From: Petroclostridium sp. X23
GTDB lineage: Bacteria > Bacillota > Clostridia > SK-Y3
Length of the DNA: 64,000 nucleotides
Assembly: GCF_030013905.1 (NCBI RefSeq)
Contig: NZ_CP124862.1
Span: 744,001-808,000 of the forward strand
Direction of reading: 5' to 3'
This document shows, one piece after another, positions 25,285 through 33,323 of the stretch. The position numbers were made by a program, and so were the translations under genes. How positions within the stretch are numbered: position 1 is the first letter of the stretch; each line of letters begins with the position of its first letter. Below the pieces are notes generated by a model. That model was not told where the DNA came from. It ran no database searches and saw only the letters and a list, made by a program, of their open reading frames with translations.

Positions 25285-25289
25285 GCAAG

Positions 25290-25778
25290 CTACCCCCTGG
25301 TTTTTCTTATCTTCTCAATAATCTCAAAAATTATTTCTTCCGGTACAAGCTCTTTTAAACATCCGCCTAATCTTCCTACTTCTTTTACGATGCTTGAACT
25401 TAAATAAGAATATTTACTGCTAGTCATCATAAATAATGTCTCAATATCCGGACTCAATTTATTATTCACCAAAGCCATCTGAAATTCATATTCAAAATCC
25501 GAGACAGCCCGTAATCCTTTGACAATCACTGTAGCAGACTTCTCTTTCATATAATTCACCAGTAATCCGGAAAAGCAATCAATCTCAACATTGTTCAGCT
25601 TTTTTGTTACCTGGCGTAAGAAATCCATTCTTTCCTCTACCGTAAACATTGGAACCTTATTGCTGTTTAGAAGAATACTGACAATTACTTTATCAAATAC
25701 TTTTGAAGTTCTTTCTATAATATCTAAATGCCCGTTTGTCACCGGGTCAAAACTACCTGGATATACAGCTATTTTCAT
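25290..25778 (-). CDS. coaD: Phosphopantetheine adenylyltransferase
   Basis: The 162-residue enzyme transfers AMP from ATP to 4'-phosphopantetheine, the penultimate step of coenzyme A synthesis. It begins with the family motif [15 protein letters not shown] (about residues 5-19, containing the T/HxGH site). It also has [12 protein letters not shown] (about residues 88-99) and the [17 protein letters not shown] region (about residues 123-139). It overlaps the rsmD stop by four bases, which implies coupled translation. CoaBC of the same pathway is also in the window. Confidence 0.98.
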   Translation of the reverse strand: MKIAVYPGSFDPVTNGHLDIIERTSKVFDKVIVSILLNSNKVPMFTVEERMDFLRQVTKKLNNVEIDCFSGLLVNYMKEKSATVIVKGLRAVSDFEYEFQMALVNNKLSPDIETLFMMTSSKYSYLSSSIVKEVGRLGGCLKELVPEEIIFEIIEKIRKTRG

Positions 25779-26356
25779 GTTTCTTCATCCTGTCTGTGAT
25801 TATATTTTGTATACTTCATGAAATTGATAATTGTTCTGCCATACTGTTTTTCACGCACGATTTCCAGTCCTTCAATTTTTTGAGGGATTTCATCGCCGCT
25901 TTCTCTCTCAATAACAATCATACCATCATCATGAAGCAGCTTATTTTTCCAGATGCCCTGGATCACAGGCACAATAAATCCCTTACTATAGGGAGGATCC
26001 ATGAAAATAATATCAAATTTTCGGTCGGTCGGCTCAAATCTTCTGATATACTCATAAAAGTCACAAGCGTAAACTTTAGCTTTTTCAGTCAGTTTGGTAT
26101 GTGTCAAATTTTCTTTGATTACTTTTATCGCTTCAGTGTTCTTATCTATAAACACTGCAAATTCCGCTCCACGGCTTAACGACTCTATCCCTAAGCCACC
26201 GGTCCCCGCAAACAAATCCAATACATAAGCATCATCAAGATAACCCGCAATGATATTAAAAAGGGATTCTTTAATCCTATCGGTTGTCGGACGTGTTTGC
26301 ATTCCTGTCAGGCTCTTTAATTTATGTCCTCTGGCAGAGCCGGAAATCACTCTCAA
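25775..26356 (-). CDS. rsmD: 16S rRNA (guanine966-N2)-methyltransferase
   Basis: A 193-residue SAM-dependent methyltransferase. The N-terminus is [12 protein letters not shown]. The SAM motif is [19 protein letters not shown] (about residues 44-62) and the catalytic motif is DPPY (about residue 119), typical of N2-guanine or N6-adenine methylation. It is the first gene of the rsmD-coaD-coiled-coil operon, equivalent to ylbH-ylbI of Bacillus. Confidence 0.96.
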   Translation of the reverse strand: MRVISGSARGHKLKSLTGMQTRPTTDRIKESLFNIIAGYLDDAYVLDLFAGTGGLGIESLSRGAEFAVFIDKNTEAIKVIKENLTHTKLTEKAKVYACDFYEYIRRFEPTDRKFDIIFMDPPYSKGFIVPVIQGIWKNKLLHDDGMIVIERESGDEIPQKIEGLEIVREKQYGRTIINFMKYTKYNHRQDEET

Positions 26357-26396
26357 AATAATTCCTCCATAATATACATATTGTCCTATATGTTAT

Positions 26397-26424
26397 ATTT
26401 TATATTAACTCATGTAAAAGTCAA
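26397..26424 (-). promoter_or_regulatory. Promoter of the rsmD-coaD operon
   Basis: On the minus strand, TTGACT (26419-26424), 16 bases, TAAAAT (26397-26402). The -35 box lies within the palindrome at 26412-26435. Confidence 0.55.
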
Positions 26425-26435
26425 CACTTTTACAT
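26412..26435. promoter_or_regulatory. Palindrome over the rsmD -35 box, candidate operator
   Basis: ATGTAAAAGT and its perfect complement are separated by CAAC. The dyad is 10 bp per arm and overlaps the -35 hexamer, where a repressor would act. It might also simply be a hairpin. Confidence 0.4.
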
Positions 26436-26466
26436 ATATTATTATATACATATACATAAAATTAAT

Positions 26467-26497
26467 AAAAGGAACAGCCGGATGGCCATTCCTTTTT
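26467..26497 (-). terminator. Terminator of the small acid-soluble spore protein gene
   Basis: The stem AAAAGGAA..GCC with GGC..TTCCTTTT has one internal mismatch, a four-base loop and a short T-rich tail on the minus strand. Confidence 0.65.
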
Positions 26498-26506
26498 ATA
26501 TCAGTA

Positions 26507-26707
26507 TTATCTACCTATCATGCTTTGCTCAACCTGCTGGATCATCTTTTTCACCATGTTACCACCAATCTGTCCAGCCTGCCTGGCTGTAATATCTCCA
26601 TTGTAGCCCTGTTTTAAATTAACTCCCACTTCACTCGCTACTTCATATTTGAACTTATCCAACGCAGCTCTAGCTTCAGGTACTAACTTTCTATTATTGT
26701 TAGCCAT
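26507..26707 (-). CDS. Alpha/beta-type small acid-soluble spore protein
   Basis: The 66-residue protein has both SASP signatures: the GPR protease site region KYEVASEVGVNL (about residues 20-31), and GDITARQAGQIGGNMVKKMI near the C-terminus. These proteins coat spore DNA, protect it from UV and are degraded at germination. The ATG at 26705-26707 has AGGAGGTG six bases upstream; the open frame extends three codons further without a better site. It is a single gene with its own terminator. Confidence 0.97.
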   Translation of the reverse strand: MANNNRKLVPEARAALDKFKYEVASEVGVNLKQGYNGDITARQAGQIGGNMVKKMIQQVEQSMIGR

Positions 26708-26888
26708 GCTTTTCACCTCCTGTTGTTTTGTTCAATATTAATATATGTAGTTTACGAAAAATTAATCGAGCAATTTGTGTTTATGGAGGTAAGGCTTGGT
26801 ATTATTAAATTTTTGAAAATATTTTGATTAACATAATTATTTAATCATCAGTTAGATTCAAGAGTATTTTAATTTAGATCTTTAACGG

Positions 26889-28955
26889 TCAGTTAATGAC
26901 TATACCGTTCATTCTTTCTTCAAACATGTTCTGCAGCTTCAGCTTTAATAAGTAATATTCTTCCTCTTGAAGCTGCGGATCTTGTGTGATGATCTCTAAA
27001 GCTGCTTCTTGTGCTTGTTTTAATATATCCATATCCGAAAACAAATTAGCAATTTTAAGATTGGGCAGGCCGTGCTGCCGGGTTCCGAAAAATTCTCCCG
27101 GACCTCTTAATTCCAAATCTTTTTCGGAGATCTTAAAACCGTCATTTGTTTTTTCCATTATTCTCATTCTATCTTTTGTTATCTTAGACTCACTGTTATT
27201 AAATAATATGCAATAAGATTGAAATTGTCCCCTGCCTACCCTTCCCCGAAGCTGATGCAGTTGTGACAATCCAAACCTTTCCGCGTTTTCGATTACCATT
27301 ATGGTCGCATTAGGGACATTCACACCTACTTCAATAACAGTGGTAGAAACCAAAATACTGATTCTGCCGTCGGCAAAATCTCTCATAATCTGTTCTTTCT
27401 CTGCAGATTTTATTTTTCCATGAATAAGACCTACTTTATAATTCCGGAATACTTCCTTTTTTAACTTTTCTGCAAACTCAACCACGGATTTTAAATCCAA
27501 TACATCCGACTCTTCTACCAAAGGGCATACGATATATGCTTGTCTGCCTTCGTCCACTTGTTTCTTTATGAACGAATATACCCGTTCACGTTTGCTTTCA
27601 TCTACTGCATAGGTATTGATTTTTTTCCTGCCCGGAGGCAGTTCGTCAATAATGGAAATGTCCAAATCTCCATAAAGGATAAGCGCTAATGTTCTTGGAA
27701 TGGGCGTAGCTGTCATAACCAACATATGGGGATTATTTCCTTTTGATGCCAGTGCCGCCCTCTGTTTTACACCGAAGCGGTGCTGTTCGTCGGTGACCAC
27801 CAGGCCAAGATTAAAAAAATCTACCTTTTCTTGTATTAACGCATGCGTACCAATCACAATATGAACGATTCCTTCTTTTATTTGCTGCTGTAGTTCTTTT
27901 TTTTGCTTCCCGGTGGCACTTCCGGTCAATAGACAGATCTTAATATCATATTTTTGAAAAAAACTTTTAAAACTGTTATAATGCTGCTCCGCCAATATCT
28001 CTGTGGGCGCCATCATAGCCGCTTGGAAACCATTCTTCACGCACATATACATCGCCAGCGCCGCAACTACCGTTTTCCCCGAACCAACATCTCCTTGCAC
28101 CAACCTGCTCATAGGTGTTGTATTCTTCATATCTTGCTCAATTTCTGCGGTTACACGACGCTGGGCATTGGTTAATGCAAATGGAAGCCCCTGTATAAAT
28201 TCGTCCATTTCTTGAACCGGTCTGAAAGCGGTTCCCCTAAGTTCTTCACTTCTTTTTTTAATGCTTAAAAGCCCCAATTGCAGAAATAATAATTCTTCAA
28301 AAACCAATCTCTTTCTTGCTAAAAAATACTCTTCAAAGCCAATTGGAAAATGAATATTTCTTATACAGTAATTAATCTCAGCCAGCCCGTATTTACTTCG
28401 GAGCTCGTGAGGTAAGTATTCCTTCAAATTGCTTTCTATCATCAGCAGACAGTTTCTTATAACCGCCTGCATGACCTTTTGGCTGAGCGTTGATGTAAGA
28501 GGGTAGAGAGGTACAATCTTGCCGGTAACCTTATCTTTAGCATCTTTTTTCTCATACAGCGGACTTATGAGTTCGCTTTTCCCAAATTGCTTACTGACCT
28601 TTCCAAAAAATACATATGTACTGCCTACTTCAAATGCATTAGCAAGATACTTTTGATTATACCACGTTGCAGTGACTGTCCCCATATCGTCTCTAAGGAC
28701 CAGCTTATATATTGTCAGTCCTTTTCGAATCTTATTTTCCGATATGCGCGAAAAGACCGTTGCCTTGATACATACCGACTCTCCATCCTGTAATTCAGCA
28801 ATCTTTTTTATTTTGGTACGGTCCTCATAGTCTCTTGGAAAGTAATATACCATATCTTCAATGGTGTGAATACCCAGTTTATTTAAGAGCCTTGCTCTTG
28901 CATCCCCGACCCCTTTTACCTTTTTGATATCTTTTGCTAATAAATCAGAAACCAT
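26889..28955 (-). CDS. recG: ATP-dependent DNA helicase RecG
   Basis: The 688-residue protein has an N-terminal wedge/OB domain and helicase motifs: Walker A GDVGSGKT (about residue 290), motif II as DEQH, motif III TATPIPRT (about residue 415) and motif VI QLRGRVGRG (about residue 585). It has the RecG C-terminal LELRGPGEFFGTRQHG. It remodels stalled replication forks. The ATG at 28955 is preceded by GGAGG. It is 19 bases after the fakA-like gene; in Bacillus recG also lies downstream of yloU-yloV. Confidence 0.97.
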   Translation of the reverse strand: MVSDLLAKDIKKVKGVGDARARLLNKLGIHTIEDMVYYFPRDYEDRTKIKKIAELQDGESVCIKATVFSRISENKIRKGLTIYKLVLRDDMGTVTATWYNQKYLANAFEVGSTYVFFGKVSKQFGKSELISPLYEKKDAKDKVTGKIVPLYPLTSTLSQKVMQAVIRNCLLMIESNLKEYLPHELRSKYGLAEINYCIRNIHFPIGFEEYFLARKRLVFEELLFLQLGLLSIKKRSEELRGTAFRPVQEMDEFIQGLPFALTNAQRRVTAEIEQDMKNTTPMSRLVQGDVGSGKTVVAALAMYMCVKNGFQAAMMAPTEILAEQHYNSFKSFFQKYDIKICLLTGSATGKQKKELQQQIKEGIVHIVIGTHALIQEKVDFFNLGLVVTDEQHRFGVKQRAALASKGNNPHMLVMTATPIPRTLALILYGDLDISIIDELPPGRKKINTYAVDESKRERVYSFIKKQVDEGRQAYIVCPLVEESDVLDLKSVVEFAEKLKKEVFRNYKVGLIHGKIKSAEKEQIMRDFADGRISILVSTTVIEVGVNVPNATIMVIENAERFGLSQLHQLRGRVGRGQFQSYCILFNNSESKITKDRMRIMEKTNDGFKISEKDLELRGPGEFFGTRQHGLPNLKIANLFSDMDILKQAQEAALEIITQDPQLQEEEYYLLKLKLQNMFEERMNGIVIN

Positions 28956-28974
28956 TACTGCCTCCAACAATAGA

Positions 28975-30594
28975 CTATTCTACAGAAATCACATAGTAAT
29001 ACAAAGGTTGTCCTCCATTGTGCACTTCCACATCACAGTCCGGAAATTGTTCTTCAGCATACTCGGAAAGCTCCTGTACTTGGTCTTCATCTATATCGTC
29101 ACCATAAAAAATAGATATTACCGAACTTTCTTCATCTACCAGCAGATGAAGCAGCTGACAACTTACTTCACTGACGTTCTTCCCGGCAATTTCAATCTTT
29201 CCATCTTGAATTCCAAGAATATCTCCCTGGATAATCTCCTGATCATCAAAACTCGAATTTCTTACTGCATAAGTAACTTGTCCTGTTTTAACGCTTTCCA
29301 AAGCAGCAGCCATGTCTTGGCTGTTCTTTTGTGCATCTGCTTCCATATTAAAGGCCAGCATCGCTGCGATGCCTTGTGGTATGCTTTTTGAAGGAACAAC
29401 AATAATATTTTTATCCGTTAGTGTTTTTGCCTGTTCTGCAGCTAAAATGATATTCTTATTATTCGGAAGGATAAAAATATGGTCTGCATGGACTTCATCA
29501 ATGGCTTTCAATATATCTTCGGTACTGGGATTCATCGTTTGTCCGCCTTCGATTACTTTATCTATACCCAAATCCACGAATATGTTTTTTAAGCCTTCAC
29601 CCATTGCCACAGTAATAAATCCATACGGCTTATTCTCTATTTTTTCTTGCCCATAAGAAACGTTATGTCTGTGCTGTTCCTTCATATTATCAATTTTTAT
29701 ATTGACAAGTTCTCCAAGCTTAAGAGACTCCTCGATAACCGTCCCCGGATTATTGGTATGGATATGTACCTTGATCACATCCTCATCATCAATAACAAGC
29801 ATACTATCCCCTAAGCACTCTATCTTACTTTTAAGTAGATCTCCCCCTAATGTGCCGTCTTTCTTCTGAATAAGAAATTCGGTACAATAGGCAAACTGTA
29901 TATCCTCTAGAACAGCTGCATTAGACTTTTGCTCTACTATCACACTTTGATTCTCACTTTGTTCAATCTCATTTTCTGTTTTTAAAGCGTAAAGGGCACC
30001 TTCTAAAATTACAATAAGCCCCTTGCCCCCGGCATCCACAACACCGGCTTTTTTAAGTACCGGAAGCATTTCCGGCGTCTGATCCAATATATGGTTCGCA
30101 TGTGCAATGGCAGCTTCAAAAACCTCAATAATATCATCATTCTTTTCACTTGCTTCGATGGCCCGTTTAGCCCCTTCCCGTGCAACAGTAAGAATGGTCC
30201 CTTCGGTAGGTTTCATCACCGCCTTATAGGCTGTATCAACACCGGCTTGCATGGCAAATGCAAAGGCTTTTGCATCCATACTGCCGCGATCTTTCAACTC
30301 TTTAGCAAATCCTCTGAAAAGCTGAGACAATATCACGCCGGAATTCCCCCTCGCTCCTCTTAAGGAAGCCGATGCCAGTACATCGGCGATGACTGAAACA
30401 TTATTGTCATCTTTTTGTTTCACTTCTTTAGATGCAGTAAGGAGGGTAAGAGACATATTTGTTCCGGTATCTCCATCAGGTACGGGAAAAACGTTAAGTT
30501 CATCAACGGCTTTTTTATTATTTTCAAGATTGTTTGCTGCGGATACTATCATTCTTTTTAATGTTTTTCCATCTATATGTTTTAATATCAACAT
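28975..30594 (-). CDS. DAK2-domain protein, fatty acid kinase catalytic subunit-like (YloV)
   Basis: The 539-residue protein has an N-terminal DAK2 (DhaL-like) ATP-binding domain: DELNVFPVPDGDTGTNMS (about residues 31-48, with the magnesium-binding aspartates) and SLRGARGNSGVILSQ (about residues 83-97). A middle domain and a C-terminal DegV-like region follow. The FakA family phosphorylates fatty acids bound to FakB/DegV partners, so they can enter the PlsX/PlsY route. No FakB is present in the window. It is 12 bases after the Asp23-family gene, as in the yloU-yloV pair. Confidence 0.9.
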   Translation of the reverse strand: MLILKHIDGKTLKRMIVSAANNLENNKKAVDELNVFPVPDGDTGTNMSLTLLTASKEVKQKDDNNVSVIADVLASASLRGARGNSGVILSQLFRGFAKELKDRGSMDAKAFAFAMQAGVDTAYKAVMKPTEGTILTVAREGAKRAIEASEKNDDIIEVFEAAIAHANHILDQTPEMLPVLKKAGVVDAGGKGLIVILEGALYALKTENEIEQSENQSVIVEQKSNAAVLEDIQFAYCTEFLIQKKDGTLGGDLLKSKIECLGDSMLVIDDEDVIKVHIHTNNPGTVIEESLKLGELVNIKIDNMKEQHRHNVSYGQEKIENKPYGFITVAMGEGLKNIFVDLGIDKVIEGGQTMNPSTEDILKAIDEVHADHIFILPNNKNIILAAEQAKTLTDKNIIVVPSKSIPQGIAAMLAFNMEADAQKNSQDMAAALESVKTGQVTYAVRNSSFDDQEIIQGDILGIQDGKIEIAGKNVSEVSCQLLHLLVDEESSVISIFYGDDIDEDQVQELSEYAEEQFPDCDVEVHNGGQPLYYYVISVE

Positions 30595-30606
30595 GAATCC
30601 CCCTCA

Positions 30607-30963
30607 TTATTCTTCTACTCTCATGCTTTCCACATAAATATTTATTTTCTTTACTTTTAACCCCGTTGCAGATTCCAATGAATACCTAACATTATTCACT
30701 ATATTTTCACATATCGCAGAAATATTTACACCATATTCAACTATAATATGTAAATCTATTGTTAAATACTGAGCCTCAACGGTTACCTTAATCCCTTTAT
30801 TTAACGCCTCTTTTTTCAGAAGGCTAACAAGCCCGTCAGCTGTATTGCGTGATGCCATGCCCACTACACCATAGCACTGTGTTGCAGTCATCCCTGCCAT
30901 ATTGGCTATTACCTCTGCCGGTATTATAATATTTCCATGGTCATTTTCCAATCTACCAGCCAT
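30607..30963 (-). CDS. Asp23/Gls24-family envelope stress protein (YloU)
   Basis: The 118-residue protein matches the Asp23 family: GNIIIPAEVIANMAGMTATQCYGVVGMA (residues about 9-36) and the central beta-rich segment. In Staphylococcus, Asp23 is tethered to the membrane and linked to envelope stress; YloU is its Bacillus counterpart. The ATG at 30961-30963 has AGGAGG seven bases upstream and overrides an in-frame TTG two codons earlier. It is first in the yloU-fakA-recG operon and divergent from rpmB. Confidence 0.92.
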   Translation of the reverse strand: MAGRLENDHGNIIIPAEVIANMAGMTATQCYGVVGMASRNTADGLVSLLKKEALNKGIKVTVEAQYLTIDLHIIVEYGVNISAICENIVNNVRYSLESATGLKVKKINIYVESMRVEE

Positions 30964-31108
30964 AATCAAACCTCCTATTGATACTTATATATTAGTATAT
31001 ATTATTTACCTTTTAAAACACACTAATCAATTTACATCGAAAACATCTTAATATATTAGCTATTTTAAACCATTTTGAAAATTATTGCTACCCCTTTTTA
31101 AAAAACCC

Positions 31109-31137
31109 TTGCCAAAACCGCTTTAGTTTGTTAAAAT
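31109..31137 (+). promoter_or_regulatory. Sigma-A promoter of rpmB
   Basis: TTGCCA (31109-31114), 17 bases, TAAAAT (31132-31137), about 52 bases of leader before the rpmB start. Confidence 0.6.
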
Positions 31138-31194
31138 AATATTGTTTTACTGGAAACAGGATGTTGTTTATATCTTTCAAGGAGGTGTATATAG

Positions 31195-31380
31195 ATGGCA
31201 CAATGCGATGTTTGCGGAAAAGGTTTGGTTTTTGGTATTAAAGTCAGCCACTCTCACAGAAGATCAAATAGAACTTGGAAAGCGAATGTAAGAAAGGTAA
31301 AAGCAATTGTAAACGGTACTCCAAAGTCAATTGCTGTTTGTACCCGTTGCTTACGGTCTAATAAGGTTACAAGAGCATAA
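31195..31380 (+). CDS. rpmB: 50S ribosomal protein L28
   Basis: The 61-residue protein has the L28 pattern: an N-terminal CDVCGKG, the SHSHRRSNRTWKANVR core and CTRCLRS at the C-terminus. The two CxxC pairs make it the zinc-binding form. AAGGAGGTG lies before the ATG. It is one of the few plus-strand genes here, opposite spoVM and yloU, as in Bacillus. Confidence 0.98.
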   Translation: MAQCDVCGKGLVFGIKVSHSHRRSNRTWKANVRKVKAIVNGTPKSIAVCTRCLRSNKVTRA

Positions 31381-31425
31381 CATAAAAAAGGTTCAAGAAT
31401 GGATTATTTTTGAACCTTTTTTATG
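31381..31425. terminator. Bidirectional terminator between rpmB and spoVM
   Basis: A 16-bp perfect stem with runs of A and T on the two sides, starting directly after the rpmB stop and ending 12 bases beyond the spoVM stop. Confidence 0.9.
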
Positions 31426-31437
31426 TTGTTATGTACT

Positions 31438-31509
31438 CTAATGGATTCTGAATACTGTTTTAAGAATTTTTCCGATAAAACCTGGCATTTTTAATACGAC
31501 GATTTTCAT
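31438..31509 (-). CDS. spoVM: Stage V sporulation protein M, 23-residue amphipathic helix
   Basis: The frame MKIVVLKMPGFIGKILKTV.. ends after 23 residues. It has the SpoVM layout: a short flexible start, a Pro at residue 9, then an amphipathic helix with FIGKILK (compare FLGGIVR of Bacillus). SpoVM senses the curved forespore membrane and anchors SpoIVA, also encoded here. GAGGTG precedes the ATG. Its place next to rpmB is the conserved one. Confidence 0.92.
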   Translation of the reverse strand: MKIVVLKMPGFIGKILKTVFRIH

Positions 31510-31534
31510 AGTAACACCTCACTTTTAGTTTAGC

Positions 31535-31684
31535 TTATCCGTTTCTGAAAAACAACCATCCTATCGCAACTAAAACTGCACCTTCTAATACAACCAGTAC
31601 TCCTAATGGTATAATAGAGGTAAGAAGAATGCTTATCCCCAGGATACCTAATACAAGTCCGAGGGTTTTGCGTTTCCCAGCCAT
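31535..31684 (-). CDS. Small membrane protein, 49 residues, upstream of spoVM
   Basis: The ATG at 31682-31684 has GGAGGGGG nine bases upstream. A basic start (MAGKRK) precedes two closely spaced hydrophobic helices (about residues 8-25 and 27-45) ending WLFFRNG. No family is recognised. It is 25 bases upstream of spoVM on the same strand and could share its sporulation transcript. Confidence 0.6.
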   Translation of the reverse strand: MAGKRKTLGLVLGILGISILLTSIIPLGVLVVLEGAVLVAIGWLFFRNG

Positions 31685-31776
31685 AATAAAAGGCCCCCTC
31701 CTATACTTTTCTATTATCAGTATATTCGGCAAGCCCATTTTCGTGAATATTGTTATATGTAATTTTAAATATATTT

Positions 31777-32412
31777 CTAGTCCTTCGCTTTGACAACCAT
31801 CAGCAGTCCACTCTTAATACTTATTTCTATTTCTTCTTCAATCAATACATTGCTTATTCCATTGGGAACTCCAAATGTCATCTGTGCATTATTTAATGCA
31901 TATTGAAGACCTTTTGTAGTGACTCCTGTGACAACCTCCGTAATAGGGAGTACTGAAACGATTTCGCCTACTTGCCCCCGCAGCTTGATTTTTGTATCCG
32001 TCAGGTATATCTCATTATGTTCATTAAGGATTTTGCCGGTAATTCCTTTATCCAATAACATCTTCAACAGAGATATATTTGCGAAAGAATGGTCCATCCG
32101 GGTTCCCAGGCTTCCTATCAAAACAATTTCAGTGCCGCCTAGTTTTACCGCATATTCAACCGCTAACTGGGTATCGGTTTCGTCTTTATCACATGAATAT
32201 TGTATAAATTCAATGTTTTCTAATTGCTCATCATTAAAATATTCCTTACCGATAGAATCAAAATCACCTAAAATAACATTTGGCAAAATCCCCATCTTCA
32301 CCGCATGTTTTGTACCGCCATCCGCACAAATAATGAAATCTGACGGTCCAATCTTATCTTTATAAAAACCATAGTCAACAATATCTCCATTGGAAACAAT
32401 CCATACTCTCAT
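31777..32412 (-). CDS. thiN: Thiamine pyrophosphokinase
   Basis: The protein of about 211 residues makes thiamine diphosphate from thiamine and ATP. Signatures are ICADGGTKHAVKMGILPNVILGDFDSIG (about residues 27-54), the acidic DKDETDTQLA (about residue 80), and GSLGTRMDHSFANI (about residue 102). The start is either the ATG at 32412 or the ATG at 32436; the latter overlaps the rsgA stop (ATGA) and would add eight residues. Length and family alignment favour 32412. It follows rsgA as in Bacillus, except that rpe is missing between them. Confidence 0.94.
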   Translation of the reverse strand: MRVWIVSNGDIVDYGFYKDKIGPSDFIICADGGTKHAVKMGILPNVILGDFDSIGKEYFNDEQLENIEFIQYSCDKDETDTQLAVEYAVKLGGTEIVLIGSLGTRMDHSFANISLLKMLLDKGITGKILNEHNEIYLTDTKIKLRGQVGEIVSVLPITEVVTGVTTKGLQYALNNAQMTFGVPNGISNVLIEEEIEISIKSGLLMVVKAKD

Positions 32413-32432
32413 AAACTCCCACCCATACTTCT

Positions 32433-33323
32433 TCATTTGTGCCAATCTCTAATATCTTTTAATTGGTTGTAGAACTGCACATAGTTATCATATCTTGATC
32501 TGCTTATCTTTCCTTCATTCACTGCCTCAATGACCACACACCCGGGTTCGGAGGTATGCGTACATCCCCTGAATTTACACATTGAATGATAATTTTGATA
32601 TTCCCTAAATAAATATTCAAGATCATCCGCCTTAATATCCATCTCCATCAATTCAAAGGAAGTAAATCCCGGTGTATCAACAACGTAGCTTTCTTCATTC
32701 AGTTCTAAGAGTTCAACATGTCTGGTGGTATGCTTTCCTCTATCGATCTTTTTGCTTATTTCACCGGTCTGTAATTCAAACCTGTTATCAACAGTATTTA
32801 ACAAACTGGATTTTCCCACCCCCGATGCACCTGCAAAAACACTGATTTTCCTCTGTAATGCATTCCGTAGGTCATTAATACCTTGCAGCGTACGAGAACT
32901 GGTACAAATCACATGATATCCGGCTGATTGATAAATTTCAACAAGTTTCAAATATTCATCACGATCATCCAGGTCAATTTTATTCAAGCATATGATGATA
33001 TCCAATTCCCTCGATTCAGCTACAGTAATTAACTTATCCAACAACAATAAATTCGGCGCAGGAAGGCAGACCGAGGCAACGATTACAATCTGCTGAACGT
33101 TTGCTACCGGCGGACGAACCAGTACATTCTTCCTGAGCATAATTTTTTCAATGATTCCTTTTGTATTGTCATGGTCCGCGATTTCTATCTCAACCCTGTC
33201 TCCAACCAATGGAATCATCTCTTTTTTTCTAAATTTGCCTCTGGCTTTACATTCTATAATCCCTTGCCGGGTTTCTATATAATAGAAACCGCCGATCCCT
33301 TTTAATATGATGCCTTCTGGCAT
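32433..33323 (-). CDS. rsgA: Ribosome small-subunit-dependent GTPase A
   Basis: The 296-residue circularly permuted GTPase has an N-terminal OB fold, then G4 CLNKIDL (about residue 118) before G1 GASGVGKSSLLN (about residue 169) and G3 DTPGF. A C-terminal zinc knuckle follows (CKFRGCTHTSEPGC, about residues 248-261). It checks maturation of the 30S decoding centre. The stop of prkC overlaps its start (TAATG), so the two are translationally coupled. Confidence 0.97.
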   Translation of the reverse strand: MPEGIILKGIGGFYYIETRQGIIECKARGKFRKKEMIPLVGDRVEIEIADHDNTKGIIEKIMLRKNVLVRPPVANVQQIVIVASVCLPAPNLLLLDKLITVAESRELDIIICLNKIDLDDRDEYLKLVEIYQSAGYHVICTSSRTLQGINDLRNALQRKISVFAGASGVGKSSLLNTVDNRFELQTGEISKKIDRGKHTTRHVELLELNEESYVVDTPGFTSFELMEMDIKADDLEYLFREYQNYHSMCKFRGCTHTSEPGCVVIEAVNEGKISRSRYDNYVQFYNQLKDIRDWHK

